Shown piece by piece: positions 28,101-37,437 of a stretch of DNA of 64,000 bases. Under the pieces are notes generated by a model, which was not told the origin of the DNA, did no database searches, and saw only the letters and a list, made by a program, of their open reading frames with translations. The translations under genes and the position numbers were made by a program. The stretch covers positions 558,001 through 622,000 of the forward strand of contig NZ_CP025120.1 in NCBI RefSeq assembly GCF_002838765.1. Direction: 5' to 3'. Positions within the stretch are counted from its first letter, which is position 1. Each line of letters opens with the position of its first letter. This DNA comes from Kangiella profundi. GTDB taxonomy: Bacteria > Pseudomonadota > Gammaproteobacteria > Enterobacterales > Kangiellaceae.

Positions 28101-29159
28101 GATGAGCTGGATATAGTTCTGGAGCCATTTAGCAAGTTATCGGACGATGATATCCATTTGGAAAAGTCGGCTTTGTATAACTGGCAGCTTGAGTGTGCAT
28201 CCTGTCGTATCAATGGTATTGATACTGGCGTGTTAACTTTAGTTACACAGAAAACAGAGCAGGGTGTTTCAATTCAAGGCGATAGCAAAATTGAGGGCTT
28301 ATTATCAGCTTATCTTGAGGGAAGTTGGAAAGGAGATTTAAGCAAAGTTAACATTACTTTTACCTCTCCGAATGCAGGTCGCTTATTGCAACGTTGGGGC
28401 TACGGTGATGGTATCCGAGATACCAGCACTGAAGGAAAGCTTGAATTGAGTTGGCAGGGTGGCTGGCATCAATTTGAGTTAAACAAAAGTAATGGCAGCT
28501 TCACAGTTAACACCGGACAGGGTGTGGTACGAGAGTTGAGTGATCGCCAGGCCCGTGTATTCAGCCTGTTATCCTTACAAAGTTTACGTCGACGATTATC
28601 GCTGGACTTTAGAGATCTGTTCGAGGATGGTTTTTTCTATGATTCCATCAATGGTAATTTCACCATTAAGCAGGGTGTAGTCCATAGCGATCGAGTGTCT
28701 ATTAATGGTGCAACGGCGGAAGTCACGATTACAGGCTCAACTGATCTGGTTAATAATACCGTTGATCAAAATGTTGTGGTAATTCCAAAATTGGGTTCAA
28801 GCTTACCAGTATTAGCTGGCTGGGCAATTGAGCCTACCACCGGTTTAATTATGCTGTTAATCAATAAAATCTTTGAGCCTGTCTTAGATGTTGTTGTTCG
28901 AATTGAATATAACATCAAGGGTGATTTATCAAATCCAGAAGTAATTGAAGTTGATAAGAAGTCAAAAGAAATTGTCGTGCCTGACGAAGAAGTTCTCGAT
29001 GAGGCGGAAGATAAACCTATTGTTGAAAGTGAATTAATATTGAACGAAGAAGCTCAGGAAACCCAGCTTCCGGAACAACAAAAAGATAGAACTGACTCCA
29101 ATGGTGAGGAGTTAGATGCTTCTTCGGAACAGCAGAAAGAGGATGATGGAAATGAATAA
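25170..29159 (+). CDS. yhdP: YhdP, AsmA-like lipid-transport protein
   Basis: Very long envelope protein (1329 residues; E. coli YhdP 1266). In E. coli, YhdP, TamB and YdbH move phospholipid to the outer membrane. One N-terminal TM helix (~14-37) is followed by a long beta-strand-rich periplasmic region of the repeating-groove type, then the C-terminal AsmA-like block GSSLPVLAGWAIEPTTGLIM. It ends in an acidic ~70-residue tail. The stop overlaps the next gene by 8 bp. Same neighbours (rng, amidase, tldD) as in Pseudomonas. Confidence 0.93.
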   Translation: MLKGIITTIRRWLTKLLWLASIVVILFVLLVSVVKLILPYWLDDKETVIELVEQQIGGEFDYQELVIDWTRFRPTVYLQEVSWKSNDHRLQISSERNTIELNLWQSLIDGYLQTESVEVNGVKLSYTLNDLTPEADPNEVSEFSINRLKLALQMHPEILQQRKISLRDVTLTARHQGNSRTLVAPLILYTKLGNERQLIIDARSELFSSGRFVIESVGQPLSENSHVDLYASLEDTDIKSLAKFLNLKQDYPVDLINAKIWLTYEGDRPVEGYSQILASGDQSRIAQLDGAIRFSSDDAGFRIASDRFHLIERVGLNDTEQQTEQEELLVEFDSEFNVTVERNDSGASWDMSADNFPISYLVTSIKPFLPAEHFELASGLEPDGHIHKFHLIAEQSQETFNPIHADIHLSDLLINEYQETPGFKLDQITINDEDGKWRVELFAKNSQLVSSSWLKSPIDIEELSFNGLITSDRQSNIEIDELKVINPDLSIRAEGQVSLTEDSKGQPDVELALYAEATDINISELHRYWPTKGMKQKTVEYLNQSLLGGTVSKAKFLMRGNLANFPYQDGTGQFYIEADTQDVTFKFDPEWPQAEQINAKAIFDNDTMSIVANSGQLLGSQVNQATATIDSFSNDISMLVITVDAQATDASYLALHQNSPLKEDIGDAVTDFVINKPINPTLEITIPLGNDVPASLKGVIPLDGHQISLKDYPLKLDSVKGIVHFTENGAYSEKLRGNLWGNPFSIDVKVDEYTGDDDLVKLDARSNFSAGKVFDANNIQSPLSITGSSELVVRYRVADNANQSLIMRTDLKGTEIIGPDWLSKQKEEAADVLITLFESNGKVQSRAIYRNSISSQLKFSSDDINDVNGVIAVGNLATAKIPAPQNGVAIRGEFNEIKSYDWINSLQLKSGGAFSWPKWINDIDIKTPSLDVAGQKLHEVHLTDEQLAGQYLRFRMTAKEGKGSLTFYDDGRKHVVVDELDIVLEPFSKLSDDDIHLEKSALYNWQLECASCRINGIDTGVLTLVTQKTEQGVSIQGDSKIEGLLSAYLEGSWKGDLSKVNITFTSPNAGRLLQRWGYGDGIRDTSTEGKLELSWQGGWHQFELNKSNGSFTVNTGQGVVRELSDRQARVFSLLSLQSLRRRLSLDFRDLFEDGFFYDSINGNFTIKQGVVHSDRVSINGATAEVTITGSTDLVNNTVDQNVVVIPKLGSSLPVLAGWAIEPTTGLIMLLINKIFEPVLDVVVRIEYNIKGDLSNPEVIEVDKKSKEIVVPDEEVLDEAEDKPIVESELILNEEAQETQLPEQQKDRTDSNGEELDASSEQQKEDDGNE

Positions 29160-29973
29160 GCAATTAGTGGTTGGCTTAGTACAAATGACTTCATCCAGCC
29201 GTATAGAAGATAATCTCGAAAGGGCAGAAGCTATCATTGAACAGCTGGTTGAGCAGGGTGCAGAAGTCATTGTGTTGCCTGAAAGTTTTGCCTTGATGGA
29301 AAAATATAACGGTCAGAAGCTGGAGCATCTCGAGCAGCATGGGAATGGTCTCATTCAAAGCTGGATGTCCTCGATTGCCAGAAAGCAGAAGGTGCTATTG
29401 GTTGGCGGAACGATTGCTATACAGTCTGACATTGAAAGCCGTCCCTATGCACGTTGTTATATATATGACGAACAGGGCATTGAGCTTACTCACTATGACA
29501 AAATTCATATGTTTGATGTATCAGTAAAAGAGGGTGAAAGTTACTCAGAGTCTGCAAATACTTTAGCTGGTGAGAGGCCTGTAGTATTTGAGTGGAATAA
29601 CATTAAGTTTGGATGCTCCGTATGTTATGACCTTCGCTTTCCAGAGTTATACCGATATTATCAAACGCACAACGTAGACGTTATTCTAGCTCCTTCTGCC
29701 TTCACTTTGGCTACCGGCAAGGTTCACTGGAAATTATTACTTCAGGCCCGTGCAGTTGAAAACTTAGCTTTTGTAGTAGCGCCTAATCAAACCGGAACCC
29801 ATGATAACCAGCGTAAAACTTATGGGCACAGCATGACAGTCGATCCATGGGGTGCTATTGTCGGTGAGTTGGCTGAGCAACAAGGTGGTCTTCTGTGCAA
29901 TTTGGATTTATCAAAAATAGAAACCATCAAAGAAAAATTCCCGGTTCATCAACACCGAAAACTAATGAGTTAA
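29152..29973 (+). CDS. nitrilase-family amidase (Nit1-like, probable deaminated-glutathione amidase)
   Basis: 273 residues. Catalytic triad Glu44 (VLPESFAL), Lys117 (HYDKIHMFD) and Cys158 (GCSVCYDLRFPELYR). The last motif is typical of Nit1/NitA enzymes, which hydrolyse deaminated glutathione; the substrate is inferred from family resemblance. I chose ATG 29152, which overlaps yhdP by 8 bp and has AAAGAGG upstream; the start at 29116 adds residues without homology. Followed by tldD after 6 bp. Confidence 0.92.
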   Translation: MNKQLVVGLVQMTSSSRIEDNLERAEAIIEQLVEQGAEVIVLPESFALMEKYNGQKLEHLEQHGNGLIQSWMSSIARKQKVLLVGGTIAIQSDIESRPYARCYIYDEQGIELTHYDKIHMFDVSVKEGESYSESANTLAGERPVVFEWNNIKFGCSVCYDLRFPELYRYYQTHNVDVILAPSAFTLATGKVHWKLLLQARAVENLAFVVAPNQTGTHDNQRKTYGHSMTVDPWGAIVGELAEQQGGLLCNLDLSKIETIKEKFPVHQHRKLMS

Positions 29974-29979
29974 TACTGA

Positions 29980-31416
29980 ATGAAATCATTATTAGAACAG
30001 GTTGAAACGAATTTATTCCAGGAGAGTGACCTCCATCTGGAAAATTTACAGACTGCAATTCTTAAGCTACATGCTTTTGATATAGATTATTCAGACATCT
30101 TCATTCAGGAAGTTCAACATCAATACTGGCAACTGGAAGATGGTATCGTTAAGGATGCTAGCTTCAACTTGAATAAAGGGCTTGGTGTTCGGGCTATAGA
30201 AGGCGAGAAAACTAGCTTTGCTTATGCGAATCAGCTGCAACTTCAAGCTCTTGAAAATGCTATTACTGCAGCTTCAAGCATGAGTCGTTCAGGTCAGGAA
30301 AAAGTGATTGCTTTTAATGTACTCACTCCTCAATCTCTCTACACAAGCAAGCCAGTTTTATTCGATGTGGCTCAGCAGCAGAAAATTGACTTGTTGAGGG
30401 AGCTCGATGCCAAAGCTCGCCATCTTGATGAGAAAGTTCAGCAGGTTATCGTGAGCTTATCAGCGGTAGATGAACAGATGTTGGTGTTGGCAAGTGATGG
30501 TGTGGTTGCTGCTGATATCCGTCCAATGATTCGGCTTAATGTATCTGTAATCGTCGAGCATCAGGGGCGACGTGAACGCGGAAGCGCAGGCCTGGGTGGT
30601 CGTTATGGGTGGCAGGAATTGATGCAGGCTGATCTCAATGGCTTGGCTAAAACTGCGGTGACGCAGGCCCTAATTAATCTTGAAGCAATCGATGCGCCGG
30701 CGGGTATGATGCCTGTAGTTTTAGGCAGTGGCTGGCCAGGAGTATTGCTACATGAAGCTGTTGGACACGGCCTTGAGGGTGATTTTAACCGAAAGGGTTC
30801 ATCAGCATACGCCAACAAAATAGGTCAGCAGGTGGCGTCAAGTTTATGCACAGTAGTAGATGATGGTACTTTGCCTAATCAGAGAGGCTCCTTGAGTGTG
30901 GATGATGAGGGTACAGTAACTCAGTCTACCGTATTAATAGAAAATGGCGTGCTCAAGGGCTACATGCAGGATAAACATAATGCACGGTTAATGGGGCAGT
31001 CGGCTACAGGTAATGGCCGTCGCGAGTCATATGCACATTTACCTATGCCGCGTATGACCAATACATTTATGAAGTCCGGCGATTCAGATCCCGAAGAAAT
31101 CATTAAAAGTGTTAAAAAAGGTATTTATGCGCCAAACTTTGCTGGTGGGCAGGTTGATATCACATCAGGTAATTTTGTCTTTAGCGCCAGTGAGGCTTAT
31201 CTGATTGAAAATGGTAAAATTACAGCACCGATTAAAGGCGCAACTTTAACCGGCAACGGCCCCGAAGTATTGAAGCGGGTCAGTATGGTTGGCAATGACA
31301 GTAAGCTTGATCCTGGAATAGGAGTTTGCGGTAAGGATGGTCAGAGTGTTGCTGTATGTGTAGGTCAGCCAACCTTGAAAGTTGATCAAATGACGGTTGG
31401 TGGGACTAAGGTTTGA
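29980..31416 (+). CDS. tldD: metalloprotease TldD
   Basis: Catalytic subunit of the TldD/TldE protease that unfolds and degrades peptides (microcin B17 maturation and CcdA turnover in E. coli). 478 residues with the zinc motif [11 protein letters not shown] (His258, Glu259, His263). Its partner pmbA (tldE) lies 3.2 kb downstream, beyond darP and the TonB receptor. Confidence 0.97.
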   Translation: MKSLLEQVETNLFQESDLHLENLQTAILKLHAFDIDYSDIFIQEVQHQYWQLEDGIVKDASFNLNKGLGVRAIEGEKTSFAYANQLQLQALENAITAASSMSRSGQEKVIAFNVLTPQSLYTSKPVLFDVAQQQKIDLLRELDAKARHLDEKVQQVIVSLSAVDEQMLVLASDGVVAADIRPMIRLNVSVIVEHQGRRERGSAGLGGRYGWQELMQADLNGLAKTAVTQALINLEAIDAPAGMMPVVLGSGWPGVLLHEAVGHGLEGDFNRKGSSAYANKIGQQVASSLCTVVDDGTLPNQRGSLSVDDEGTVTQSTVLIENGVLKGYMQDKHNARLMGQSATGNGRRESYAHLPMPRMTNTFMKSGDSDPEEIIKSVKKGIYAPNFAGGQVDITSGNFVFSASEAYLIENGKITAPIKGATLTGNGPEVLKRVSMVGNDSKLDPGIGVCGKDGQSVAVCVGQPTLKVDQMTVGGTKV

Positions 31417-31827
31417 TTTTTAATCCAACCTTTGCCTTATGTCCATGGTATTTTAAAGTTTAAGTTTTGAAATTGCAGACATGTTTAAGGTATATAGGTT
31501 TTGTTAATAGGGGCACATTAATCAACTTTAAATTTCGCTTTTCAGCGAGTTCCTTTTCTTTGCTTGTCCAAAGAAAAGGAACCAAAAGAAACGACACCCC
31601 GATATTGAGGTCACGCTTTGCGTGACTTCCTACGTCACTTCCAAAATACTTAACGCACCAGAATTTACATCACATCCTTGTGCTGAAAATTCTTATCAAA
31701 ATCATCCACGATTTTGATTGCTATATTTTGTCCGTGCCTTAGCTCAATATTAAGGGGGATAATGGGGGCTAACCTTCAAGTGACAATTTATTTAATAACA
31801 TCAACAATAAATATTAATGCTTAGGCT
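31417..31827. other. 411-bp intergenic region with inverted repeats
   Basis: No supported gene. Contains a perfect 14-bp inverted repeat (31549-31582), a 7-bp hairpin gtcacgc-ttt-gcgtgac (31610-31626), and caaaatcatccacgattttg (31698-31717). Convergent with darP; no clear terminator with a U-tract was found. Confidence 0.6.
31549..31582. repeat. perfect 14-bp inverted repeat
   Basis: GTTCCTTTTCTTTG (31549-31562), loop cttgtc, CAAAGAAAAGGAAC (31569-31582), then caaaagaaacgac. This core (ttctttgcttgtccaaagaaa) resembles an element I recall as dispersed in many proteobacterial genomes. Could form a stable RNA hairpin. Confidence 0.75.
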
Positions 31828-32343
31828 CTAGTTCTCTTCGCTAAACCGCATATTATCTCGCAGATAACGGAATAGTTCGCGTTGGACTTTAGGAGCTTTA
31901 TTGAGCTCCTTTTCTTTTTGGGCATTGCGAACCATTTGTCTGAGTTGCTGGCGATCCAATGTTGGCTCCAGTTGCAGTAACTCGAAGGTTGCTTTATCAC
32001 CTTCGTTCATCAGACGGTCTCGCCATTGTTCCAGCAAATGTTGTTTGCGCACTTCCAGTTGATGGTACTGATCGGAAATCGCTAGCTCAGCTCTAATACC
32101 CTCTAAATCTTCATCTCTTAACAGTTTGCCAATATATTTAATTTGACGCTTTTTACCTGTGTGATGATTAATTTTTCTACCTTCTTTGATGGCCTTGAGA
32201 CAGGTTTCAGAAATAGGTAACTTTGCCAGAAGCCCCTCAGGAATTTCTAACAAACGTTCACCCAGATCTGTAATTTCGAGCAGTTCTCTTTTAACTTGGG
32301 ATTTTGATTTTTCGGTAAGGTCGTGCTCGTCTTGCTGTGTCAT
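31828..32343 (-). CDS. darP: ribosome-associated protein DarP (YjgA)
   Basis: Factor bound to late 50S precursors. 171 residues (E. coli 183), highly charged and helical. Signatures: KSKSQVKRELLEITDLGERL near the N-terminus and HHTGKKRQIKYIGKLLR (~76-95). In E. coli it is divergent from pmbA; here a TonB receptor gene sits between them. Confidence 0.93.
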   Translation of the reverse strand: MTQQDEHDLTEKSKSQVKRELLEITDLGERLLEIPEGLLAKLPISETCLKAIKEGRKINHHTGKKRQIKYIGKLLRDEDLEGIRAELAISDQYHQLEVRKQHLLEQWRDRLMNEGDKATFELLQLEPTLDRQQLRQMVRNAQKEKELNKAPKVQRELFRYLRDNMRFSEEN

Positions 32344-32391
32344 AGTATCTAGTCGCTAAAAGCGGTTAACCGTTTTAAGTAAGGTATGAAA

Positions 32392-34500
32392 TTAGAATTG
32401 CAAACTTGCTTTGAGGTAAACGATGTTTTTTGAGTCCCAGACGGTACTGCTATCAAAGTAAGCGCGGTCATTGATATTGTGCTGGATTACCAATGATAAA
32501 GAAAGCTCTTTGTCATCAATCGGTAAGGTCTGACTCAACCGGGCATCAAATCTTTTGAAATCAGCTCCTCTTTCCATATCTTGTAAATAGTATGCACTAC
32601 TGAAAGCCAATCGCTCAGTTAATTGATGGCTAAATAATAATGAGGCGGTTTGCTCAGGTGCCTGATGGCGAAGGCTACGACCAGTCTCAACCTCAATATC
32701 CTGATAACTGTAACTTAGCCATAATCGACTATCAGGACTCAGGTGGTAATCAAGTTGCATATCAACACCCTTAGATTTAAAGCTATTGGCGTTTCGTGGG
32801 TTATAGTCTTCAAGCCCAAACAATCCGTCAATAGTGTCATCGAGATCGTCATAATAGAACTTTATATCAAAATTAAGATCGCTACCCAGGCGATAGAACC
32901 AGCCAATTTCACGGGAAAGTATTGTTTCTGGCTCCAGATTGCCCATAGCTTGTGGAGTTTGATAAAAAGTTGCAAAGGTATCGGTGCCATTGACAGGCAT
33001 CGTTAGGTTACGAACGATATATCGACGATGCCCACTTTCTTCATAAAAATCAGGATTTCTCGTTCCTTTAGCAAGGATAAAACGCCAAGATGAGCTAGGG
33101 GTCGCAAGATAGTTGAGCGCCAGTCGAGGTGAAAATTCTCCCCCTACAAAGTCATCATGCTCGTACATGCTGCCAAAGTTTAGCAGTGTATCTTCTGCCA
33201 GCCGCCATTCTAAATTGCCAAATACCCGATAAATATCGTTGTGGAGCTTTTTCTCGAAGAATGATTCGCCACGAATACTGTCACGTCTTGAACTCAGGCC
33301 TGAAACCAGTCTTAAGTTTTCATTGAAGGTATATGTATCCTGTAATTCTATTTCCCACTTATCCTCATCAATATTCTGATTGGCTATTCCGCAAACTGTG
33401 TTTGCTCCTAGCTCCAGAAATCGGTTATAGACCTGCTGCGTTAGCAAGGCTGCTTCTGGTGTGCCGGGAGTTGGAATTGGAGAGCCTGAAGAAATGGCGC
33501 TAATCAACTGGTCGGTGTAGACCGGGTCATAGTCATAAAGCGCACCTAGCTCATTAGTGAAAAATAACGCAGGTGGGCAGGTTTGCCATTCTTCTTCGAT
33601 GGAGTCCTGGCTGTAATGGGCGTTTAATTTGATGTCATGATCAGATGAAAGCTGACGATCCCATATAAGTTGAACGAAGCTATCATCCGTAGTCTTGAGA
33701 TGGTACGGCTCTGTTTGATAAACATCTAACAAGTCCTGTTGCTCATCGGCCTGACTGTATCCAAAAATGAAGCGCCATTGCTGGTCATGGGCTGGATTGA
33801 AAACCATGTCACCACGGAAATAGTTAGTGTCATGATCATCGTAACGCTCGCTACCATTACGTTGTAAATCAAAGCCATCATCACTGTGACGACCGACAGT
33901 CATTCGATAACTGAAATCTTCTGATTGCTTTGCAATCCGTAATGAGCCATCTGCTATGCCCTTATTGCCAATGGTAACGGTTGCCTGATCGTTAGCAACA
34001 TCTGACGGGTGACGGCTGATAATATTGATGACACCTAAAAATGAATTCGCTCCATAGGTCACGGTATTGGGGCCGCGAACTACCTCTATACGCTCAACAT
34101 CATCAATTGAAAGAGTTAAGTTGCCCCAAAGAACGCGGGACAATGCTGGCTTGAACACAGAACGCCCATCAACCAGGACTTGTAAACGACGCGAAAAATC
34201 GGTGTGCAGGCCGTGGATGCTTACCTCTGGGGTATTGCCACTTAGATAGCCAATATTCATACCTGGAACTAGCCGCAGAGCCTCAACAATATTGCGGGCG
34301 CCTGATGCTTCAATTAGTTCACGGTCGATTATGGTAACTGAGGCTGGGGTTTCGGCCTGAGATTGTTTTAGGCGAGTTGCTGATAATACCGTAGGCAGTT
34401 CTTCTCCGAACAGATCGGTAGTCTCGGTATCTTCCGCAGCATAGCCATTGGGAGCCAATAGCAATGCCAAGAGGGTAACTAGCAACTTCTTTTGGGCCAT
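32392..34500 (-). CDS. TonB-dependent outer-membrane receptor
   Basis: About 702 residues. Signal peptide MAQKKLLVTLLALLLAPNGYA, then the plug domain (TPASVTIIDRELIEASGARN, GMNIGYL, VEVVRGPNTVTYGANSFLGV with EVVRGP), then a 22-strand-type barrel ending in Phe (LKASLQF). The ligand cannot be read from sequence. No cobalamin riboswitch or Fur box was recognised in the ~120 bp before pmbA. An upstream in-frame ATG at 34530 is possible; neither start has a good SD. It separates darP from pmbA, which normally adjoin. Confidence 0.87.
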   Translation of the reverse strand: MAQKKLLVTLLALLLAPNGYAAEDTETTDLFGEELPTVLSATRLKQSQAETPASVTIIDRELIEASGARNIVEALRLVPGMNIGYLSGNTPEVSIHGLHTDFSRRLQVLVDGRSVFKPALSRVLWGNLTLSIDDVERIEVVRGPNTVTYGANSFLGVINIISRHPSDVANDQATVTIGNKGIADGSLRIAKQSEDFSYRMTVGRHSDDGFDLQRNGSERYDDHDTNYFRGDMVFNPAHDQQWRFIFGYSQADEQQDLLDVYQTEPYHLKTTDDSFVQLIWDRQLSSDHDIKLNAHYSQDSIEEEWQTCPPALFFTNELGALYDYDPVYTDQLISAISSGSPIPTPGTPEAALLTQQVYNRFLELGANTVCGIANQNIDEDKWEIELQDTYTFNENLRLVSGLSSRRDSIRGESFFEKKLHNDIYRVFGNLEWRLAEDTLLNFGSMYEHDDFVGGEFSPRLALNYLATPSSSWRFILAKGTRNPDFYEESGHRRYIVRNLTMPVNGTDTFATFYQTPQAMGNLEPETILSREIGWFYRLGSDLNFDIKFYYDDLDDTIDGLFGLEDYNPRNANSFKSKGVDMQLDYHLSPDSRLWLSYSYQDIEVETGRSLRHQAPEQTASLLFSHQLTERLAFSSAYYLQDMERGADFKRFDARLSQTLPIDDKELSLSLVIQHNINDRAYFDSSTVWDSKNIVYLKASLQF

Positions 34501-34621
34501 GATTTTTTCATAAAGAAAACCAGTACTCATTCTTTACAAATTAATAAGTTAAGTCAAGTTTTGTCCTTACCCAACAAACACTTATAATGGCTCATCTTTT
34601 GACTCAATCCTGGAGTGCCGA

Positions 34622-35986
34622 GTGGCTTCTGACAAACACTTAACTTTAACTCAAATTGCTGAGCAACAGGCTGCTACCGAACAGCAGTTGCGGTTGATGG
34701 TGCAGGTTGCCTTACAGCAGGCAGCGGAGGCTGGTGCTGAGCAGTCTGAAATCTGGTGTTACAACACGGTTGGCAACAGCATAGAGGTACGTCAGGGTGA
34801 GCTGGAAACTTTGGAGTTTAATCAGGATAGTCATTTTGGCATCAATGTCTATTTTGGTCAGCGCAAGGGCACAGTCTCAATCAACGATTTAACTGAAGCA
34901 GCAGTGCATAAAGGTGTGCAGGCCGCCTGTGAAATAGCGAGCTTTACCGAGCCAGACCCTTATTCTGGACTGGCGGAAAAGACGCTGATGGCTACCGAGT
35001 TTAAAGACTTACAGCTTGATCACCCCAATGACCTTACCATACCGCAAATGGTTGAGTCGGCCAGGCAATGTGAGGCTAAGGCTTTAACTGATCCCCGTAT
35101 TAAGCAATCAGAAGGGGCCAGCAGCTATAGTCATCGCTCAGTGTCCCTTTATGCCAATAGTCATGGATTTATAGGTGCCAATCACACCACTCGATTTAGC
35201 CTATCCAATTCTGTTATTGCAGAAACAGATAATGGCATGATTCGTGATGGCTATTACACCATTGGTCGTGACGTGGCGGATTTGTTACCTCCTGAAACCG
35301 TCGGTGAGCAGGCCGCAAGCCGCGTCCTGAATAAGCTGGTTCAAGGCAAAGTACCTTCTGGCAATCACCCCGTAATTTTTAGCGCAGAACTGGCGCGTGG
35401 TCTTTGGTCGCATATGCTGTCTGCGCTAAAAGGAGCGGCTCTTTATCAAAGAGCGTCCTTCTTATTGGACAAGAAAGACCAGCTGATTTTGCCGGAGTTT
35501 GTGCAGATTGAGGAAGATCCCTTTTTACTCAAAGGCTTTGGTAGCGGTAGCTATGACAGTGATGGTGTTGCGACCAGAAAACGAAATATTGTGGTGGACG
35601 GTGTTCTGAAAGATTACTTTTTGAGTAGTTACTCAGCAAGGCGACTGGGACTGCAAACTACCGGTAACGCGGGTGGTATCCATAATATATTAATCAAACC
35701 AATGGATCTGTCGTTGCAGGATATGATGAAGCAGTTAGGCTCTGGACTTCTATTAACTGAAGTCATGGGGCAAGGTGTTAATACTGTAACCGGTAACTAT
35801 TCGCGAGGCGCGAGCGGCTTCTGGTTTGAAAACGGGGAAATCAAACATTTCGCTCAGGAGTTGACCATTGCCGGAAACCTTGAGCAGATGCTTAAGAACA
35901 TTGTTGCTATATCCAATGATGTGGATTCCCGTTCTAGTATTCTGACCGGTTCAGTGGCGATTGAAGGAATGATGGTTGCCAGCTAA
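34622..35986 (+). CDS. pmbA: PmbA/TldE, non-catalytic partner of TldD
   Basis: 454 residues, same fold as TldD but without HExxxH. Family pieces: DRGASGFWFENGEI-like (here SRGASGFWFENGEIKHF), GNAGGIHNILI, FGSGSYDSDGVATRKRNIVV. The start is GTG 34622 with GGAG 7 bp upstream. It is convergent with mgtE; the stop codons overlap by 4 bp. Confidence 0.95.
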   Translation: MASDKHLTLTQIAEQQAATEQQLRLMVQVALQQAAEAGAEQSEIWCYNTVGNSIEVRQGELETLEFNQDSHFGINVYFGQRKGTVSINDLTEAAVHKGVQAACEIASFTEPDPYSGLAEKTLMATEFKDLQLDHPNDLTIPQMVESARQCEAKALTDPRIKQSEGASSYSHRSVSLYANSHGFIGANHTTRFSLSNSVIAETDNGMIRDGYYTIGRDVADLLPPETVGEQAASRVLNKLVQGKVPSGNHPVIFSAELARGLWSHMLSALKGAALYQRASFLLDKKDQLILPEFVQIEEDPFLLKGFGSGSYDSDGVATRKRNIVVDGVLKDYFLSSYSARRLGLQTTGNAGGIHNILIKPMDLSLQDMMKQLGSGLLLTEVMGQGVNTVTGNYSRGASGFWFENGEIKHFAQELTIAGNLEQMLKNIVAISNDVDSRSSILTGSVAIEGMMVAS

Positions 35987-37362
35987 CCAAAAAAGAGTGT
36001 CGCTAATCCCAATAACGCAAAGAAGCCAGCTACGTCGGTCACAGTGGTAAGCACTACGCCACCAGCGATAGCAGGGTCAATATTTATCTTTTTCAGAAAC
36101 AGCGGTAAAACGGCACCGCTGACAACACCTGTAACCAGGTTGAAAAGCATGGCGCCACCTATCGTGATTGCCAGGTGTAGATGGTTGATACCTGAGTCTT
36201 TGTAGTAAGAGTAGCCATAAACCAGAGCCGCAATAACCAGCGCCCACAGTACGCCATTAATAATACTGACGGCCAACTCTTTCTTGAGTAGGTAGCCTTT
36301 GTTACCTTCACCAATATGGCCCAGGGACATACCGCGAATGACCAGCGTAAGAGTCTGGGTACCAGCAATGCCACCCATGCTGGGTACGATAGGCAACAGG
36401 ACTGCTAGAAGAGTGACTTGGGCAATGGTTTTTTCAAAAAGACCGATTACTAGCGCTGCCAGAATAACGGTCAGCAAATTAATGCCCAGCCAGATAGCAC
36501 GCTTTTTGGCGGTCGCAGCCACTTTACCGAATGTATCTTCGAGCTCATCCAGACCAGCCATCGACATCAGAGAGTGGTCGGCTTCTTCACGGATAACGTC
36601 AACCACGTCATCAATGGTGATACGGCCCAATAGGCGGCCATTCTCGTCCAGTACCGGCGCAGAAACCAAGTCGTGGCGCTCGAAAATCTGCGCAACTTCG
36701 GTCTCAGGCATTTCCACTGGGATGGTAAAGGTTTCCTTATCGACTATCTGAGTAATTGGCGTATCAGGATCGCAGGTCAGAATTGAGCTGATGGGTACAG
36801 AGCCAATTAGCACATCTCGGGAGTCGACCACATACAAATGGTCAGTGTTGGGTGGCATATTGCCACGAATCCGTAGATAGCGAAGTACCACCTCCACCGA
36901 AACCCGAGGGCGGATCATGATGGTATCGATATTCATCAAGCCACCGGCAGAATCCTCTGGATAGGATAGGGCATGCTCGATCTGTGCGCGATTCTGCTCA
37001 TCCAGTAGGCGAAGTACCTGATTACTGATGTTCTGCGACAGATCACCCAGAATATCTACAACGTCATCGGTATCCAGATCGGCAAGTGCATTAGCCAGTT
37101 CCTGCGGCTGCATCTGCTCAATGAAGGATTGACGAATTTCGTCATTAAGATGCTGAAGAACATCACCTTCCCGCTCTTTATCCAGCAGCTGCCAGATAAC
37201 ATTACGAACGCGAGGTGGTGTGGATTCTAAAAGGTGGGCAATATCTGCCGAGCGTAATTCTTCCAGCAGATTTCTAACCGGAATAAGATGACCACTGTCC
37301 AGCGCATTATTGAGGAGCTGAAGCTGTTCCTGACGTGTTTGTGTTGCTTGTGTTTCCGCCAT
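35983..37362 (-). CDS. mgtE: magnesium transporter MgtE
   Basis: Gated Mg2+ channel of the inner membrane. 459 residues: cytosolic helical N-domain (~15-140), two CBS domains (~145-265), a plug helix, then five TM segments with the signature PSMGGIAGTQTLTLVIRGM. No M-box-like leader is seen in the 75 bp upstream, so Mg2+ control is probably at the protein level. Confidence 0.95.
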   Translation of the reverse strand: MAETQATQTRQEQLQLLNNALDSGHLIPVRNLLEELRSADIAHLLESTPPRVRNVIWQLLDKEREGDVLQHLNDEIRQSFIEQMQPQELANALADLDTDDVVDILGDLSQNISNQVLRLLDEQNRAQIEHALSYPEDSAGGLMNIDTIMIRPRVSVEVVLRYLRIRGNMPPNTDHLYVVDSRDVLIGSVPISSILTCDPDTPITQIVDKETFTIPVEMPETEVAQIFERHDLVSAPVLDENGRLLGRITIDDVVDVIREEADHSLMSMAGLDELEDTFGKVAATAKKRAIWLGINLLTVILAALVIGLFEKTIAQVTLLAVLLPIVPSMGGIAGTQTLTLVIRGMSLGHIGEGNKGYLLKKELAVSIINGVLWALVIAALVYGYSYYKDSGINHLHLAITIGGAMLFNLVTGVVSGAVLPLFLKKINIDPAIAGGVVLTTVTDVAGFFALLGLATLFFG

Positions 37363-37437
37363 AGGTGCATCTTACTGGTTGATTTTGTTGGTATTCTAAC
37401 GCAGATTTGCCATTGCTGGCTATGACACTGTAGGAAT

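Noticed and set aside
34501..34621. Cobalamin riboswitch or Fur box before the TonB receptor
   Set aside because: The gap is ~120 bp and no B12-box or Fur palindrome was recognisable.
37363..37437. Mg2+ riboswitch before mgtE
   Set aside because: Only 75 bp upstream; no M-box-like structure was visible.
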